Source of the DNA: Strobilurus pachycystidiatus
Lineage: Eukaryota; Basidiomycota; Agaricomycetes; Agaricales; Physalacriaceae
Length of the DNA: 64,000 nt
Reading direction: 5' to 3'
Assembly (NCBI GenBank): GCA_019915135.1
Contig: JAHLMK010000012.1
Span: forward strand, 1,054,001-1,118,000
Position 1 is the stretch's first letter. Each line of letters begins with the position of its first letter. The notes below the pieces were generated by a model, which worked only from the letters and a program-made list of their open reading frames with translations, was not told the DNA's origin and searched no databases. This document shows, piece after piece, positions 47,142-59,839 of this stretch. The translations under genes were made by a program, and so were the position numbers.

Positions 47142-49784
47142 TCACCAGTCCATCTTCTTGGGCTTCTTGACGTCTACTGGAATCTTTCCTCCACCCTTAA
47201 CATATCCAAAGCCATCCAACCACGGCCAGGTTGCCGACCTCCTCTGCTCGAAATCCTCAATGGCAGTTCCACGCTGCAAAGTCAACGCAATGTCATCCAG
47301 CCCATTCAACAAGCAGTGTCTCCGGAAGGGATCAGTTGTGAAAGGTATGGGCGCTTTCCCGTTGGGCCGGCGGATCTCCTCTTTCTCCAAGTCGACTTCA
47401 AGATCCAATCCAGCCTCGGCGTCTTCGGCCAAGGCGCGGCAGTCTTCTTGAGGAACGGCGACAGGCAGCATGCCGTTCTGCATCGAGTTATTGCGGAAGA
47501 TGTCTGCGAAACTCGGCGCGATAATGCAGCGGATACCAAAGTCATTCCTGTAACTTTATTAGAATTCAAACTCGACGCGGTTGGGTAAAGCTACTCACAA
47601 ACTCCAAGGCGCGTGCTCACGAGAACTTCCACATCCGAAGTTGTTGCCTGTGCAGACCAATATCTTCGCCTTTGTGTACGGCTCCCGGTTCAGGACAAAG
47701 TCAGTCTCCTGGCCAGTGTGAGGATCTTTCCTGAGGGTGAAGAACAGCGCATCGGCCAATCCCGTCCGCTTCAGAGTCTTCAAGAACTGCTTGGGAATGA
47801 TCATATCCGTGTCGACGTTCTCAATGTGTAATGGGGCAGCAATGCCCTTGACAATAATGAATTTCTGGACGGTTGAAGGTGCCTCGGCGGCAGGAAGGTC
47901 TTCGGAAGCGACGGAAGGAGGAATTTGGGGAGCGGGTGAAGGTAGAACGGGGTCGTCCATAAAGTTGGAGGCATTGACGAGTTTCAGTTTGGGGCCAGCA
48001 GCGATATTCGCGTCAGCAGTGGCGCCCATGAATTTCCGTACGTCGGTGAGTTTGCCAGTGATAGCGGCGGCGGCGGCCATAGCGGGAGAGACCAAGTGGG
48101 TACGACCACCGGAACCTTGACGTCCTTCGAAGTTACGGTTGCTAGTACTGGCGCAACGTTCGCCGGGAGCTAACTGGTCTGGGTTCATTCCCAGGCACAT
48201 GGAACAGCCAGCTTTGCGCCAATCGAACCCAGCCCGCTTGAAGAGGACGTCGAGACCCTCAGCTTCAGCGTGCTTCTTGATCAACCCAGAACCAGGGACA
48301 ATCATGGCATGTACACCCTCGGCAACTTTGGCGTCAAGTCCTGCAGCCAAGACTACCTTGGCAGCAGAGCGAAGATCTTCTATACGACTGTTGGTGCAAG
48401 AGCCAATGAAGACCTTGTCGACGGTGACCTCCTCCATGGGCGTGTTAGGTGTGAGGCCCATGTATTTGAGGGAGCGTTCAGCGGATGCGCGTTGGGTAGG
48501 ATCTGCAATGGTGGATGGGTCGGGGACGGACCCAGTGATAGGAACGACATCTTGAGGAGAAGTGCCCCAAGTGACGGTAGGGATGATATCGAAGGCGGCA
48601 ATTTTGACCTCGATGTCAAACTTGGCGTCCTCGTCGCTCTTTAAAGTGCGCCAGTACGCCTCTGCTCGATCCCATTCCGCGCCTTTGGGAGATAGAGGAC
48701 GACCACGGAGATACTCGAATGTGACTTCGTCGGGGGCGACCATACCGGCACGGGCACCAGCTTCAATACTCATGTTGCATACACTCATCCGCGCCTCCAT
48801 ACTGAATCCGCGGAAGACCGAACCGGCGTACTCGATAACACAACCCGTGCCACCGGCGGTACCAATGACACCAATGATATGCAAGATCACGTCTTTCGAC
48901 GTTACACCCTCGTGCAAATCGCCATCCACGGTTATGCGCATATTCTTGCCCTTCTTTTGGAGGAGCGTTTGGGTCGCCAGAACGTGTTCGACTTCGGAGG
49001 TGCCGATACCGAAAGCAAGAGAGCCAAAAGCGCCATGTGCTGCGAACATGTTCAATGTCATCGGTAGAAGGATGGCGAGTCAACATACTGGACGTGTGAG
49101 AATCGCCACATACACAAGTTATTCCAGGGAGCTATCAACATAGTCATTCCTCCATGGCGACCGAGAAGAGAGAAAGACATACGGTGAAGCCTTGTTCAGG
49201 TCCAATAACATGGACGATACCCTGGCGCTTATCCTTCATGCCGAAATACGTCAAACCAAACTCCTTGACATTGTCTTCCAGAGCCTGGCATTGCGCCCGC
49301 GAGTCTGGCTCTTCAATGAAAGAGCTGATAGTCGTAAGGTTTTTGCGTGACGCGGTGCTAGCGAGGATTCTCATCAACGTTGTGTCAGTGGAGATCGGCG
49401 CATTCCACTCACGGAATATTGTGGTCGACCGTGGCCAGCGTGCAGTCTGGGCGCCTCACAGGGCGTCCTGCCGTCCGTCTGCGTGATGGAGTTAGAACAA
49501 CGTCGCCAGAAGGGGAACTGATACTGACAATCCCTCGAAAGCTTGCGGACTGGTGACTTCGTGGACCAGATGCCTAGGCTCTGGATCAGCGCCTGTCAAC
49601 GCCCATACTGCGCACGCGTGATTACCTATCGATGTATATGAGCGCAAGGCCATCCTCTTTGACATCGCTGTAAACCCAGTCATCAATACCTCCAGAATCA
49701 CGAAATCGTAGGCATGACGTACACCAAATGGTCGTCCCAAATCTTATCGTACAGCGTTCGTGGTCCTGGCACAGCGGTAGGCAT
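47142..49784 (-). CDS. LEU1: 3-isopropylmalate dehydratase (fused large and small subunits)
   Basis: Eight exons (49784-49723, 49667-49626, 49573-49529, 49478-49413, 49357-49183, 49131-49089, 49039-47599, 47547-47142) give 759 aa, the size of the fungal single-chain isomerase of leucine synthesis. It starts [20 protein letters not shown]. The [20 protein letters not shown] segment, the [20 protein letters not shown] block and the three [4Fe-4S] cysteines ([23 protein letters not shown]) are present. The swivelling domain with [14 protein letters not shown] and [15 protein letters not shown] follows. The six short 5' exons are followed by one of 1441 nt. It interconverts 2- and 3-isopropylmalate in the cytosol. 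Confidence 0.96.
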
Positions 49785-50470
49785 TTTGAATGGGTGGGAT
49801 ATGGGAAAGGAAAGGATTCTCTGGTGCAGAATATATAACCTGAGGGCGTTGAGAATGAGTCGTCTTCGGCCGATGCTTTTCGGCGGTAAGTCCTCCAATG
49901 AGAGACCGGCCGAATGTAACCGCCTGAAGTGATCGGAACGGCTTCCAAGGCCGAATTTGCTTTTCCCCACAATTGCACTTGTAACTGACTTGTAAAGTAC
50001 GACGTCGATGAACATCGAGCAACAGACGACTGCTTGTCCTCCCCAACCCACATCGGCCGGCCTTCTGATTCCGCTGGCTCTCCCTCAAGCTCAACCCTGC
50101 ATCATGTGCTATTCAATCCTACGGATTTCTACCAGTCCAAAAACTTCTCTGATCTGAATTCGCCACCAACAGGTTATTTGAACACCACCGGGCTCTCAGA
50201 TCTCAGGTCCTTGAATCGTCTCTGTATTCTCGTGTTTATATGTGGCCGGAGAGCGGTCGCCTCGTCTACCCCGATATCGGGTGTCCTCTCAGGCTCTCAA
50301 GTGACCATCAAACCAATCTTGCCCCGCATCGTCTATGTTGATAACGAAACTTTACCCCACGCGCATGAGAAGGTGAGTACAGGTGACCCGGCTTCGATGT
50401 CAGCGATATCGTAGCTCCGCCACAATGGTATAAGTACTAGCACTCCTGCCAAATATCTTGCCCCAACGCC
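49785..50470. promoter_or_regulatory. Divergent promoter region LEU1 / MFS transporter 1
   Basis: About 690 bases. The right half has the promoter block shared with the other two MFS genes: GATAAC at 50340-50345, CCCCACGCGC at 50355-50364 and a TATA-like GTATAAGTA at 50428-50436, 43 bases before the ATG. The left part contains the LEU1 promoter. Confidence 0.65.
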
Positions 50471-53057
50471 ATGATCGACGATAAAGACCACGCCTCCGAA
50501 TCTCAAGTCGAAAACGCGAATCTGGATGAACCGGACTTTGGGGGCGAGTCCTCGCTTCCGCCACCGCCAGCGTTATCTGCCGAGGAGGAGAAACGGCTCT
50601 GGCGAAAGGTCGACCTTCGCTTGATGCCCATCCTTACCTTGATGTATCTCTTCTCCTACATGGACAGAGGTGAGCCTTTCCGCTTGTTGCACCAACACAT
50701 GTGTCTTAATTCCCATCTGCCATCTGCTAGGAAACATCGGTTAGTCTCAAGACGCGTTTCGCACCAATTTAGCTTAGACTGCCTTGCATAGGAAACGCCC
50801 GCCTTCAAGGTCTAGCTACCCAGCTAGACCTCACCGGGAACAGATATAACATAGCTCTGGCAAGTGGAGCTTGTCGCAACTCAATTCTTTCCGTCTGACT
50901 TATATCCGTTACGCAGACCATGTACTTTGTTGTATGTCCACGCATTCCCTTGAGTGGCGCGTATTGACTTATAGATAGCCATACTGCATCTTTGAATGTC
51001 CTGCGAAGTAAGTGAAATATCTGGCATTGACACATCCGCTGACTTGCATCCTTCAGCCTGGTTCTCAAGCGCTTGCGCCCCTCTCGGTGCGTACTATACA
51101 TTGATATTCATTCTCATCACATGATTATTGACGGATTTGCCACAGCTGGCTACCAGGAATAACGGTATGTGGGAAGCTATGTATCGTCTCTCTCCATCGT
51201 TCATTGAGATTGAGTTGTTCAGGTTGGCTGGGGTATAATCATGTCAGTTGTTTCGAGTCGCCTTCTTTCTGTATTTTGAAAAAATGAAACCACAGGACAC
51301 TGATGGGTCTCGTCAAAACGTACGTTTAGCGATGTACCCAGTCAGCAGCCCCCGAGTCCTGATTGCAACCATCAGCTATCCTCAACTCGTCGGTGTTCGT
51401 ATCGCACTTGGAATTGCCGAAGCAGGTCTCTTCCCTGGTGTGGTTTACTAGTATGCTCTCGTCAAAGTTTCTCTTTGCGTTCCTCACTTGCGCTTACACA
51501 GTCTGTCTATATGGTACCCGCGACATCACCTTCAGCTACGCATAGGGTACTTTTACGCGGCAGCATCTCTTGCGGGTGCATTCTCTGGGCTTCTTGCGTA
51601 TGGAATCAGCTTCATGAGCGGAACTCAGGGATTACTTGGGTGGTCCTGGATCTTCGTAAATATTCATTCACATCCCGTGCACTCATATCACTGACTGAAA
51701 TGAGCCGCGTAGATTTTGGAAGGTATCGCTACTGTTGCTGTCGGGGTGTTAGCTTTCTTCGGTTCGTCCGCGTCTGACCCAACACGGACCTCGATGCTCA
51801 TCATATCGAGAATAGTGTTGGTGGATTTCCCTGTGAGCGCCAAGTTCCTCACACCTGAGGAACGCGCCTTCGTCATTTGGCGGAAGAGTGCGTGTCAATA
51901 TATTTGGCAACTGGGCGTGAGGCATGAACAGATATGTATAGAGTACGACAATTCCAGCGTAGGGGAGGAGGAACATTTCTCGTCGCGGCATCTTTTCGAG
52001 GCTGTGACCGATTGGCAGGTCAGTCGCATTCTGGATGGTCATTCGTGTGGTTGTACCTATGGCATGACAGGTCTGGCTGCATATTCTCATCTATATGTCT
52101 ATCGTTGGTCCGCGTGAGTGCAAATTTAGTCGCATCATTCGCATTTTGCATTCTAACGATCATGTATTTTGGGAAGTCTATGGAATAACTCTATTCTTGC
52201 CGTGGGTGCCTGCCTTTTTCACCGTTCTATTATCTGACCTTCCTCATATAGGACCATTATTCACACGTAAAGATCAATTAGCATCAGGCGATGATATGAC
52301 TAACTTGCTGTTCATAGATTCGGCTTCTCCACAGCAGTCAGTCAACTCCTCACCGTGCCGCCCTACTTGTGCGCAAGTAAGTCTAGCTTCTTACGTGTCT
52401 GTCATCATGCCCTAACATGGACTACCCCAGCCATACTTCTCGTCGTCGTCGCCCGCCTCTCCGACCGAATGCAAATGCGCTCTCCCTTCATTTACGGCGG
52501 GCTCCTCATGCTCGTCGCTGGTTTCTCCATCAACATCTCCGATGCGCCCTCTGGCGTGAAGTACTTTGGGACGTTCTTTTGCGTAATGGGGAGCTATGCG
52601 GTATTCCCTGGAGTCGTTGCCTGGTGCGTCCAGAATCCAGAATCCAGACCTATTGACTTGGCACTGATTCGAGCGGCCCGTAGGCTGGGTAACAACTTAT
52701 GTGGCCAGTACAAGCGTGGAGTGGGAATGGCATTGCAGATAGGGATTGGCAATTTCAGCGGGGCTATCGCGTCGAATATCTATAGGACACAGGATAGCCC
52801 GAGATTCATTCTAGGACGTACGTTGTCTATGTCCGTCATAACACGAGTCCTACTTATCTGACACTTGTCTCAAAGACGGTCTTGAGTTCATGTTCATTGG
52901 AATTGGACTTATTTGCGTGCCGATAGCCGTCTTGTCGTACCGGAAGATCAACAAGGAGAGGGATGCTTTGGAGAGAAGTGGGCAAGGGGAGAAGTATTCG
53001 CCTGAGGAGCTCAGGAGGCTGGGGGATCGGGCGCCAGATTTCAGGTATACGCTCTAG
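50471..53057 (+). CDS. MFS transporter, anion:cation symporter family, tandem copy 1
   Basis: A gene with about 17 small exons; the joins I checked keep frame (for example MDRG-NIGNARLQGL, FVPYCIFECPAN, GVVYYLSIWYPRHHL, IWRKKYDNSS). The N terminus is a short acidic tail, then WRKVDLRLMPILTLMYLFSYMDRGN, the first helix and loop typical of the Tna1/Dal5 (allantoate/nicotinate permease) group. Twelve helices follow with the RIALGIAEAGLFPGVVYY motif, the ARLSDRMQMRSPFIYGG cytoplasmic loop and a basic C terminus ending FRYTL. The substrate cannot be told from sequence; organic anions or vitamins are usual. It is the first of three tandem paralogues in the same orientation. Confidence 0.85.
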
Positions 53058-53786
53058 GCGAGGTCAAGAATCAATGTACTATTTGTGTGTTGACGAGTAG
53101 ACTGCGAATGGAGGAGCAGATACTTCAGTCAGTCTTCTTCAGTCAACTGATGTGACGGAGTCGTGACGCGACAGAACTTCCTTTCTTCGATCGGCCATCC
53201 TGTCCTCGCCTTCACAGTGCATCTTGTCGTTTTTATTATTAGCGAGAAGAAAAAACTTGCTCCTATCAAGGGGTGTCTATCTATGGCGGCTATATGCTCT
53301 CGACCGACTCACACACACGTCGTTAGAAATCATGCTCGAACAGAGGATAGCGATCACGGAGAAGCGCACACACTTGGACATGGCCCCCCTTCTCCTCTTC
53401 CAGAGGTCTACTCTGCTACCCATGGTGCCGCCTGAGCATCGACGATCGCAAATGTGTACTCAGTTCTACTCACGAATCGGATTATCTTCATCCGCCACTC
53501 TCATTGCGCACTAGCCTATCTCATCCCATTAGCCTTTAAGGCACGAACACTCGGACCTCTCTAGCCGTGCTATTGTGCAGCCTGCCAGAAGATGATGGGC
53601 CGTGGCATGTACCCTATGCAGTAGCGGGAGTCTTTCCATTCACTTTCGTGCCGCGATAACAAATTCCTGCACCACGCGCATAGAAGGTGAGTGCAGATGA
53701 CTCCGCTTCGATGTCATTTGAACACCAAAGTATAAGTATTACAATGGCGAGGACTTCCAGGAGCTTTTCGCCTAGAGAGTCATACC
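53058..53786. promoter_or_regulatory. Promoter region of MFS copy 2
   Basis: It contains the shared block: GATAAC at 53655-53660, ACCACGCGC at 53671-53679 and GTATAAGTA at 53731-53739, 56 bases before the ATG. CACTTTCG just upstream is also shared with copy 3. The first half shows nothing recognisable. Confidence 0.65.
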
Positions 53787-56402
53787 ATGAAAATTGGCGA
53801 GAAGGATCAAGACCGCATCTCTGGATCCCAAGTGCACCTGGAGGAACCAGACTTGGATTTTGGCGGGGAGTCGTCCCTACCACCTCCGCCTGTGTTGAGT
53901 GCCGAGGAAGAGACGAGGCTCTGGCGAAAGATCGATCTTCGTTTGTTGCCTATTCTTTCTGTGATGTATCTGTTTTCTTTCATGGATAGAGGTGAGTCCT
54001 TGTGCTTCTGCGGGGTGATATATATGTCTGAGTTTCTTTCTTACTGGCACTAGGAAACATCGGTTAGTCTGAAAACTGCGTGATCGTATCAACATCATTC
54101 CGAGACCTTGGAATGTAGGGAACGCTCGGCTTCAAGGCTTAGTCACCCAGTTGGACCTGACTGGACACAGATACAATATAGCTCTGGTTAGTCGAACATC
54201 AGCTCGCAAGCCAATCGTTTTTGTCTGACTCATGTTTGCTGTGCACAGACCATGTTCTTCGTTGTGAGTTCGCCCTCGCCCTGCTCTAGTGTACATAAAC
54301 GTTGCCACAGTCCTACTGCATGTTCGAATTTCCCGCAAAGTAAGCTTATTCGATCCTGACTGTCTACATACAATAGCCTACTGACTCTCTCTTCCCAAAG
54401 CCTGGTTCTGAAGCGTTTCCGTCCGTCGCGGTGCGTGTATCCATACTCATCACATCACCTTCTGTTCCGAAGGCTTATGCCATTGGCAGCTGGCTACCAG
54501 CAATCACGGTGCGTAGTATACTGGACCATGCTCCATTTGCCTTTGAACTTCGCAGGTTGCCTGGGGTATCATCATGTCAGTCGGTTTGATTCACATTCCG
54601 CCTTCTGTTGCTAAATCAAAGACCCACCAGGACGCTCATGGGTCTTGTGAAAACGTGCGTTTGCCTCACTCCTTTGAAGCCTCATAGATGCCACCCATCT
54701 ACCAACTAGCTATCAACAACTCGTCGGCGTTCGCGTCGCGCTCGGAGTGGCCGAAGCAGGTCTTTTCCCCGGAGTGGTATATTAGTATGTTCTGTCTGAG
54801 ACTCCAAACTACCTTCACTTTCCTCAACTTGACCGGCGCGCAGTCTAACCTTGTGGTACCCCCGGCATCGCCTCCAACTCCGCGCCGGGTACTTTATTGG
54901 CGCTGCGTCTCTTGCGGGAGCATTCTCCGGACTGCTTGCGTATGGAATTAGCTTCATGGGAGGGACGAGGGGGTTGCTGGGTTGGTCTTGGATTTTCGTA
55001 CGTTCGTTTTTCAGCTGGTAATTGTCGACTCAAGCCTGGTATCAATGCGTGTACTAGATCCTGGAAGGCATCGCCACCGTCTGTGTCGGGCTGTTGGCGT
55101 TTTTCGGTTTGTGCCCTTTTTCAGTTTTCGTTTGGCGCTGATTGTATGCTACTAGTGTTGGTGGACTTTCCTGCGACGGCCGACTTCCTCACTCCTGAGG
55201 AACGAGCGTATGTTGTATGGCGAAAGAGTACGAACTCCACAATTGCATATTGTGCTTGACTAATATGAACAGAGTACGACAATTCCACGGTGGGAGAGGA
55301 AGAGCATTTCTCGTCAAGGCACATTCTCGAGGCTGTCACCGATTGGCAGGTCAGTGCGCAATGTTACAATTCTGTGTGCTTGTAGTACCTAACGATGTGT
55401 AGGTCTGGCTACATATTCTCATCTACATGTCTATCGTTGGCCCCGGTGAGTCAATAACCCGTCGTCGGTTGCAGTCCCTGATTCTCTTGCCGCAGTCTAT
55501 GGCATAGCGTTCTTCTTGCCGTGAGTATTGACTCAGTGTTATTATTCTTTTCATATGCGCTTCTCACTGCGACCCACATAGCACCATCATCAACACGTAA
55601 CGACCTATTTCCAGCAGCAGTTTCCAGGAGCACTGACGGTCTATACTTATCCAGGTTCGGGTTCTCAACAGCGATCAGCCAGCTTCTCACCGTCCCGCCG
55701 TATTTCTTCGCCAGTTAGTCTCCCTCCCTTCCCCTTGCATCCCCTGCCCCCTTCCCATCATCCTGATCATTATTCCATCGTCCCTTCTAGCGACCCTCCT
55801 TTTCGTATTTGCGCGCCTCTCCGACCGGGTGCAAATGCGGTCCCCGTTCATCTATGCGGGGCTCCTAATGCTCGTCGTCGGATTCTCGATCAACATCTCC
55901 GACGCGCCGTCGGGCGTGAAGTACTTTGGGATGTTCTTCTGCGTGGCAGGGAGTTATGCGTCCTTTCCTGGGGTGGTGTCTTGGTACGGCCTACCCTACT
56001 CAGTCTACTGACTTGGATCGCTGAATCTCGCCGTTCAGGCTGGGCAACAACCTCTCTGGGCAGTACAAGCGCGGGGTGGGGATGGCGCTGCAGATCGGGA
56101 TCGGGAATTTCAGCGGGGCGATAGCGTCGAATATCTATAGGGCGAGGGATAGTCCGCGATTCGTGTTGGGACGTGAGTACACCCGGACCTTCATCAAGTC
56201 TACCTTCACCTCACCTTACCCAGATGGCCTCGAGCTGATGTTTGTGGGGATCGGGCTCATATGCATACCGATAGCTGTTTTGTCGTACCGAAGGATCAAC
56301 AAGCAGAGAGAAAGACTCGTGGCTGATGGAGGGAAGACGTATTTGAGCGGGGAGTTGAAGAGGATGGGGGATCGCGCGCCGGATTTCAGGTATACCCTGT
56401 GA
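53787..56402 (+). CDS. MFS transporter, anion:cation symporter family, tandem copy 2
   Basis: Collinear with copies 1 and 3, exon for exon. The N terminus has a 3-residue variant (MKIGEKDQD) and the same WRKIDLRLLPILSVMYLFSFMDRG first helix. The loop ARLSDRVQMRSPFIYAGLLM, the GNNLSGQYKRGVGMALQIGIG helix and the FRYTL end are kept. No frameshift or stop was seen in the exons I followed, so it appears functional. Introns are about 45-65 nt. Predicted plasma-membrane, 12 helices, with no substrate assigned. Confidence 0.85.
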
Positions 56403-56922
56403 GTTGGGTCACCGTACTTTGTGTGTACTTGTGAGGAGCAATTTGAATCGAATAAAGGAGACGCAGTCACATCAAGTGGTGTGATGTTTACCGCGATGCG
56501 TTCCTCTGAGTCTGCGTTCTTCCATGGCCAGCATTCACACTATTGAAGATCGTTCTCGGCACTGAGTCTTTCCTCGTTCTCCCCGACGACCTCATAAGTA
56601 TGTCTACTTTGGTATCGCTGTCATGGTACAAGACCCAAACTTGCCGCCAAGTTTTCCCACTGGTACACCGTGAATGGCATTATACTGACCCGCCATTGCT
56701 CGTGGTATCTGCTGATGGCTCCAGTCTATAAACGTTTCGACACCACAGGCACTCAACAGCATTGACGAGGGAGCGTGACCCGATAGTGGGAGTCCTTCCT
56801 CCACTTTCGGCGCGCGATAACGAAACTTCGACCCACGCGCCTGGGATGATGACCACGGTGCGATAGTATAAGTATCGACGGCGGTATATTATAGACTCCC
56901 CAGTATTTTTTCGTCACTTACT
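56403..56922. promoter_or_regulatory. Promoter region of MFS copy 3
   Basis: Shared block: CACTTTCG near 56802, GATAAC at 56816-56821, CCCACGCGC at 56832-56840 and GTATAAGTA at 56866-56874, 57 bases before the ATG. Confidence 0.65.
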
Positions 56923-59565
56923 ATGATCGACGAGAAAGACCGCGTCTCCGAATCCCAAGTCGAGAAGCCAGAGTTTGTCGGGGAGTTGTCCCCGCCTGCG
57001 TTGAGTGCCGAGGAGGAGAAGAGGCTGTGGCGCAAGATCGACCTTCGGTTGATGCCCATCCTTTCGCTGATGTATCTCTTCTCGTTCATGGATAGAGGTG
57101 TGCTCCCGAGTTTAGTGCTGACCCGGGGGCGATGGTTGATTGACCTTATCCAGGAAACATCGGTTGGTCTCTGAAGCAAGATGCGTGTGTGTATAATGTA
57201 CATATGACACCGGTGTAGGAAATGCCCGCCTTCAAGGTTTAGTCACCCAGTTGGACCTCACTGGGAACAGGTACAACGTAGCTTTGGTGAGTGAGCCCAC
57301 AAGCAATCTTTATCGTCTGACTCCACTGATGATGGCATGCGCAGACCATGTACTTCATCGTAAGTCCACATCCCGAACCGAGTCCGCCCTTCCGTGGATT
57401 TAGATAACAATGCTTAGCCTTACTGCATCTTCGAATGTCCCGCAAAGTAAGCCTCGGTAATCATACATCAATATTCGACTCACCTCCTGCACCGTGACAG
57501 CCTGGTCCTCAAACGCTTCCGTCCCTCTCAGTGCGTAGTAGTAGTATATCCATCAACCATTTCTCTTTCTGATGTCCCACTGGCAGCTGGCTCCCAGGAA
57601 TCACGGTACGTACCAATGCACCAGTTCCCTACGTAGAGGTACTGAAGTTCGGCGCAGGTTGTCTGGGGAGTAATCATGTCAGTCATGATCGTTCGTTCAT
57701 ACAGTACCTGCCCTTCTCCTGAGCGACTTCTAGGACACTCATGGGCCTCGTCAAGACGTGTGTTGCGTTTTCCGAGTCCTCACCCCCTCTTCATCACCAT
57801 CAGGTACCCCCAACTCGTCGGCGTCCGCGTCGCGCTCGGCATAGCAGAAGCGGGCCTCTTCCCGGGTGTGGTGTATTAGTGCGTCCCAGTCTCAGTCCTT
57901 GTTCTTGGTCTTGTTCCCTTTTCATTTGCTTGACATCATGATGCGCTTTAGTCTTACCCTCTGGTACCCCCGGCATCACCTCCAGCTCCGCGTCGGGTAC
58001 TTCTTCGGCGCTGCGTCCCTCGCGGGGGCGTTCTCCGGACTGCTCGCGTACGGGATCAGCTTCATGGGTGGGACGAGGGGCTTGCTAGGTTGGAGTTGGA
58101 TTTTTGTCAGTACCCGTCGTACTAAATTCATCGGGCCCATGGACGCTGACGGTCGCTGTTGGGGGTTGATAGATCCTTGAAGGCATCGCCACCGTCTGCG
58201 TTGGGCTGTTGGCGTTTTGCGGTGTGTGCCTGTGTCTTTCGTCATTTGCCTGTGTGGCGCTGATGCTATGCTTAGTGTTGGTGGACTTTCCTGCGACGGC
58301 CGAGTTCCTCACTCCTGAGGAGCGGCGGTATGTCGTTTGGCGGAAGAGTGCGTACCGTGACGGACCTTGTCAGCGGTAAGACTGAACAAAGGACAGAGTA
58401 CGACAATTCCACGGTTGGCGAGGAGGAGCATTTCTCGACGAGGCATCTAATCGAGGCTGTTACTGACTGGCAGGTCAGTCCGACTCCGAGTCCTAGTCTC
58501 AATATATGTGGTGGAATCCTGACGGCGGTGAGTAGGTCTGGCTGCACATTCTCATCTACATGTCTATCATCGGCCCGCGTGAGTCTACAGTCTAGCCATT
58601 GATGTTTTCCTCACCAATTCCTGCCGCAACCGGGCTCAGTTTATGGGATAACGCTATTCTTGCCGTGAGTACTCACAATCAACCACCATGCCAGGACCTT
58701 TCTCACCGTACTGTGCTTAGTACGATTATCAACACGTAAGTCACGGTGATCGGTAGAGAGACTTACTTGTAAGACCAAAGCATTCGTAGGTTCGGGTTCT
58801 CGCCAGCCATCAGCCAGCTCCTCACCGTCCCGCCGTACCTCTTCGCCAGTAAGCGTCACCCTCACCCTCACCCACAGCCTTCCCTTACCCCATTCCACCT
58901 CCATCCTTCCCTCTCCCGAGCCTGACCCCCATCCACTACAGCGGCCCTCCTCTACACATTCGCGCGCCTCTCCGACCGCCTGCAAATGCGCTCTCCATTC
59001 ATCTACGCAGGACTCCTGACGCTCGTCGTCGGGTTCTCGATCAACATCTCCGCCACGCCGACGGGCGTGAAGTACTTTGGGACGTTCTTCTGCGTGGCGG
59101 GGAGTTATGCGGCTTTTCCTGGGGTGGTGGCTTGGTGCGTCCCCGGGTCTGGTCTACTCGAATTATTAACACTGACTTCTTGGAACTTGGAACCTGGGTA
59201 GGCTGGGCAACAACCTCTCCGGGCAGTACAAGCGCGGGGTGGGAATGGCGCTGCAGATCGGGATCGGGAACTTCAGTGGGGCGATTGCGTCGAACATCTA
59301 TAGGGCGAGGGATAGTCCGCGGTTTGTGTTGGGACGTGAGTACACCTTCGTCTTCAAGTCTGTCTTTCACCTCACCCCTTGACTTGGACTAGACGGCCTC
59401 GAGCTGATGTTCGTCGGAATCGGACTCATATGTGTGCCGGTAGCTGTTTTGTCTTACCGGAGAATAAACAATCAAAGGGAAAGATTGGGCGAAGGGAAAA
59501 CGTATTCGAGCGAGGAGTTGAAGAGGATGGGAGACCGCGCGCCGGATTTTAGGTATACGATTTAG
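56923..59565 (+). CDS. MFS transporter, anion:cation symporter family, tandem copy 3
   Basis: The third paralogue, with the same exon plan. It starts MIDEKDRVSESQVE, slightly shorter before WRKIDLRLMPILSLMYLFSF. Joined segments include YPQLVGVRVALGIAEAGLFP, LWYPRHHLQLRVGYFFGAAS, FLVDFPATAEFLTPEERRYV-like text and ARLSDRLQMRSPFIYAGLL, ending FRYTI at a TAG at 59563-59565. It is closer to copy 2 than to copy 1 in several helices (both have FSINIS, GVKYFG and RARDSPRFVLG). It appears intact. Confidence 0.85.
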
Positions 59566-59839
59566 TAAGATACGAAGAAAGACTCAGCGCAGATTGAAGA
59601 CGTTTGACTCGGATGCTACGACTCGCAATTAGTTGAGAAATCCAGAGAATTATCCGATGTGGACAGGGGGCCTTGTGTGGCGAGGAAATACACTGAGTGG
59701 GCGCGTCTGGACAATGGCAAGAATCCGTGATGAAGAAATGAATCTCTGTGGAGGTTCCACTTCAAATTCGGTGGGATACGAGGCGGAGAGGTTGAGTAGT
59801 TGAAGTGGGTTTTGATTCCATTCCATATGGGTGGGTGGG

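Noticed and set aside
47613..49143. Several long plus-strand frames across LEU1
   Set aside because: They are complements of a conserved 1.4-kb LEU1 exon with strong family identity on the minus strand.
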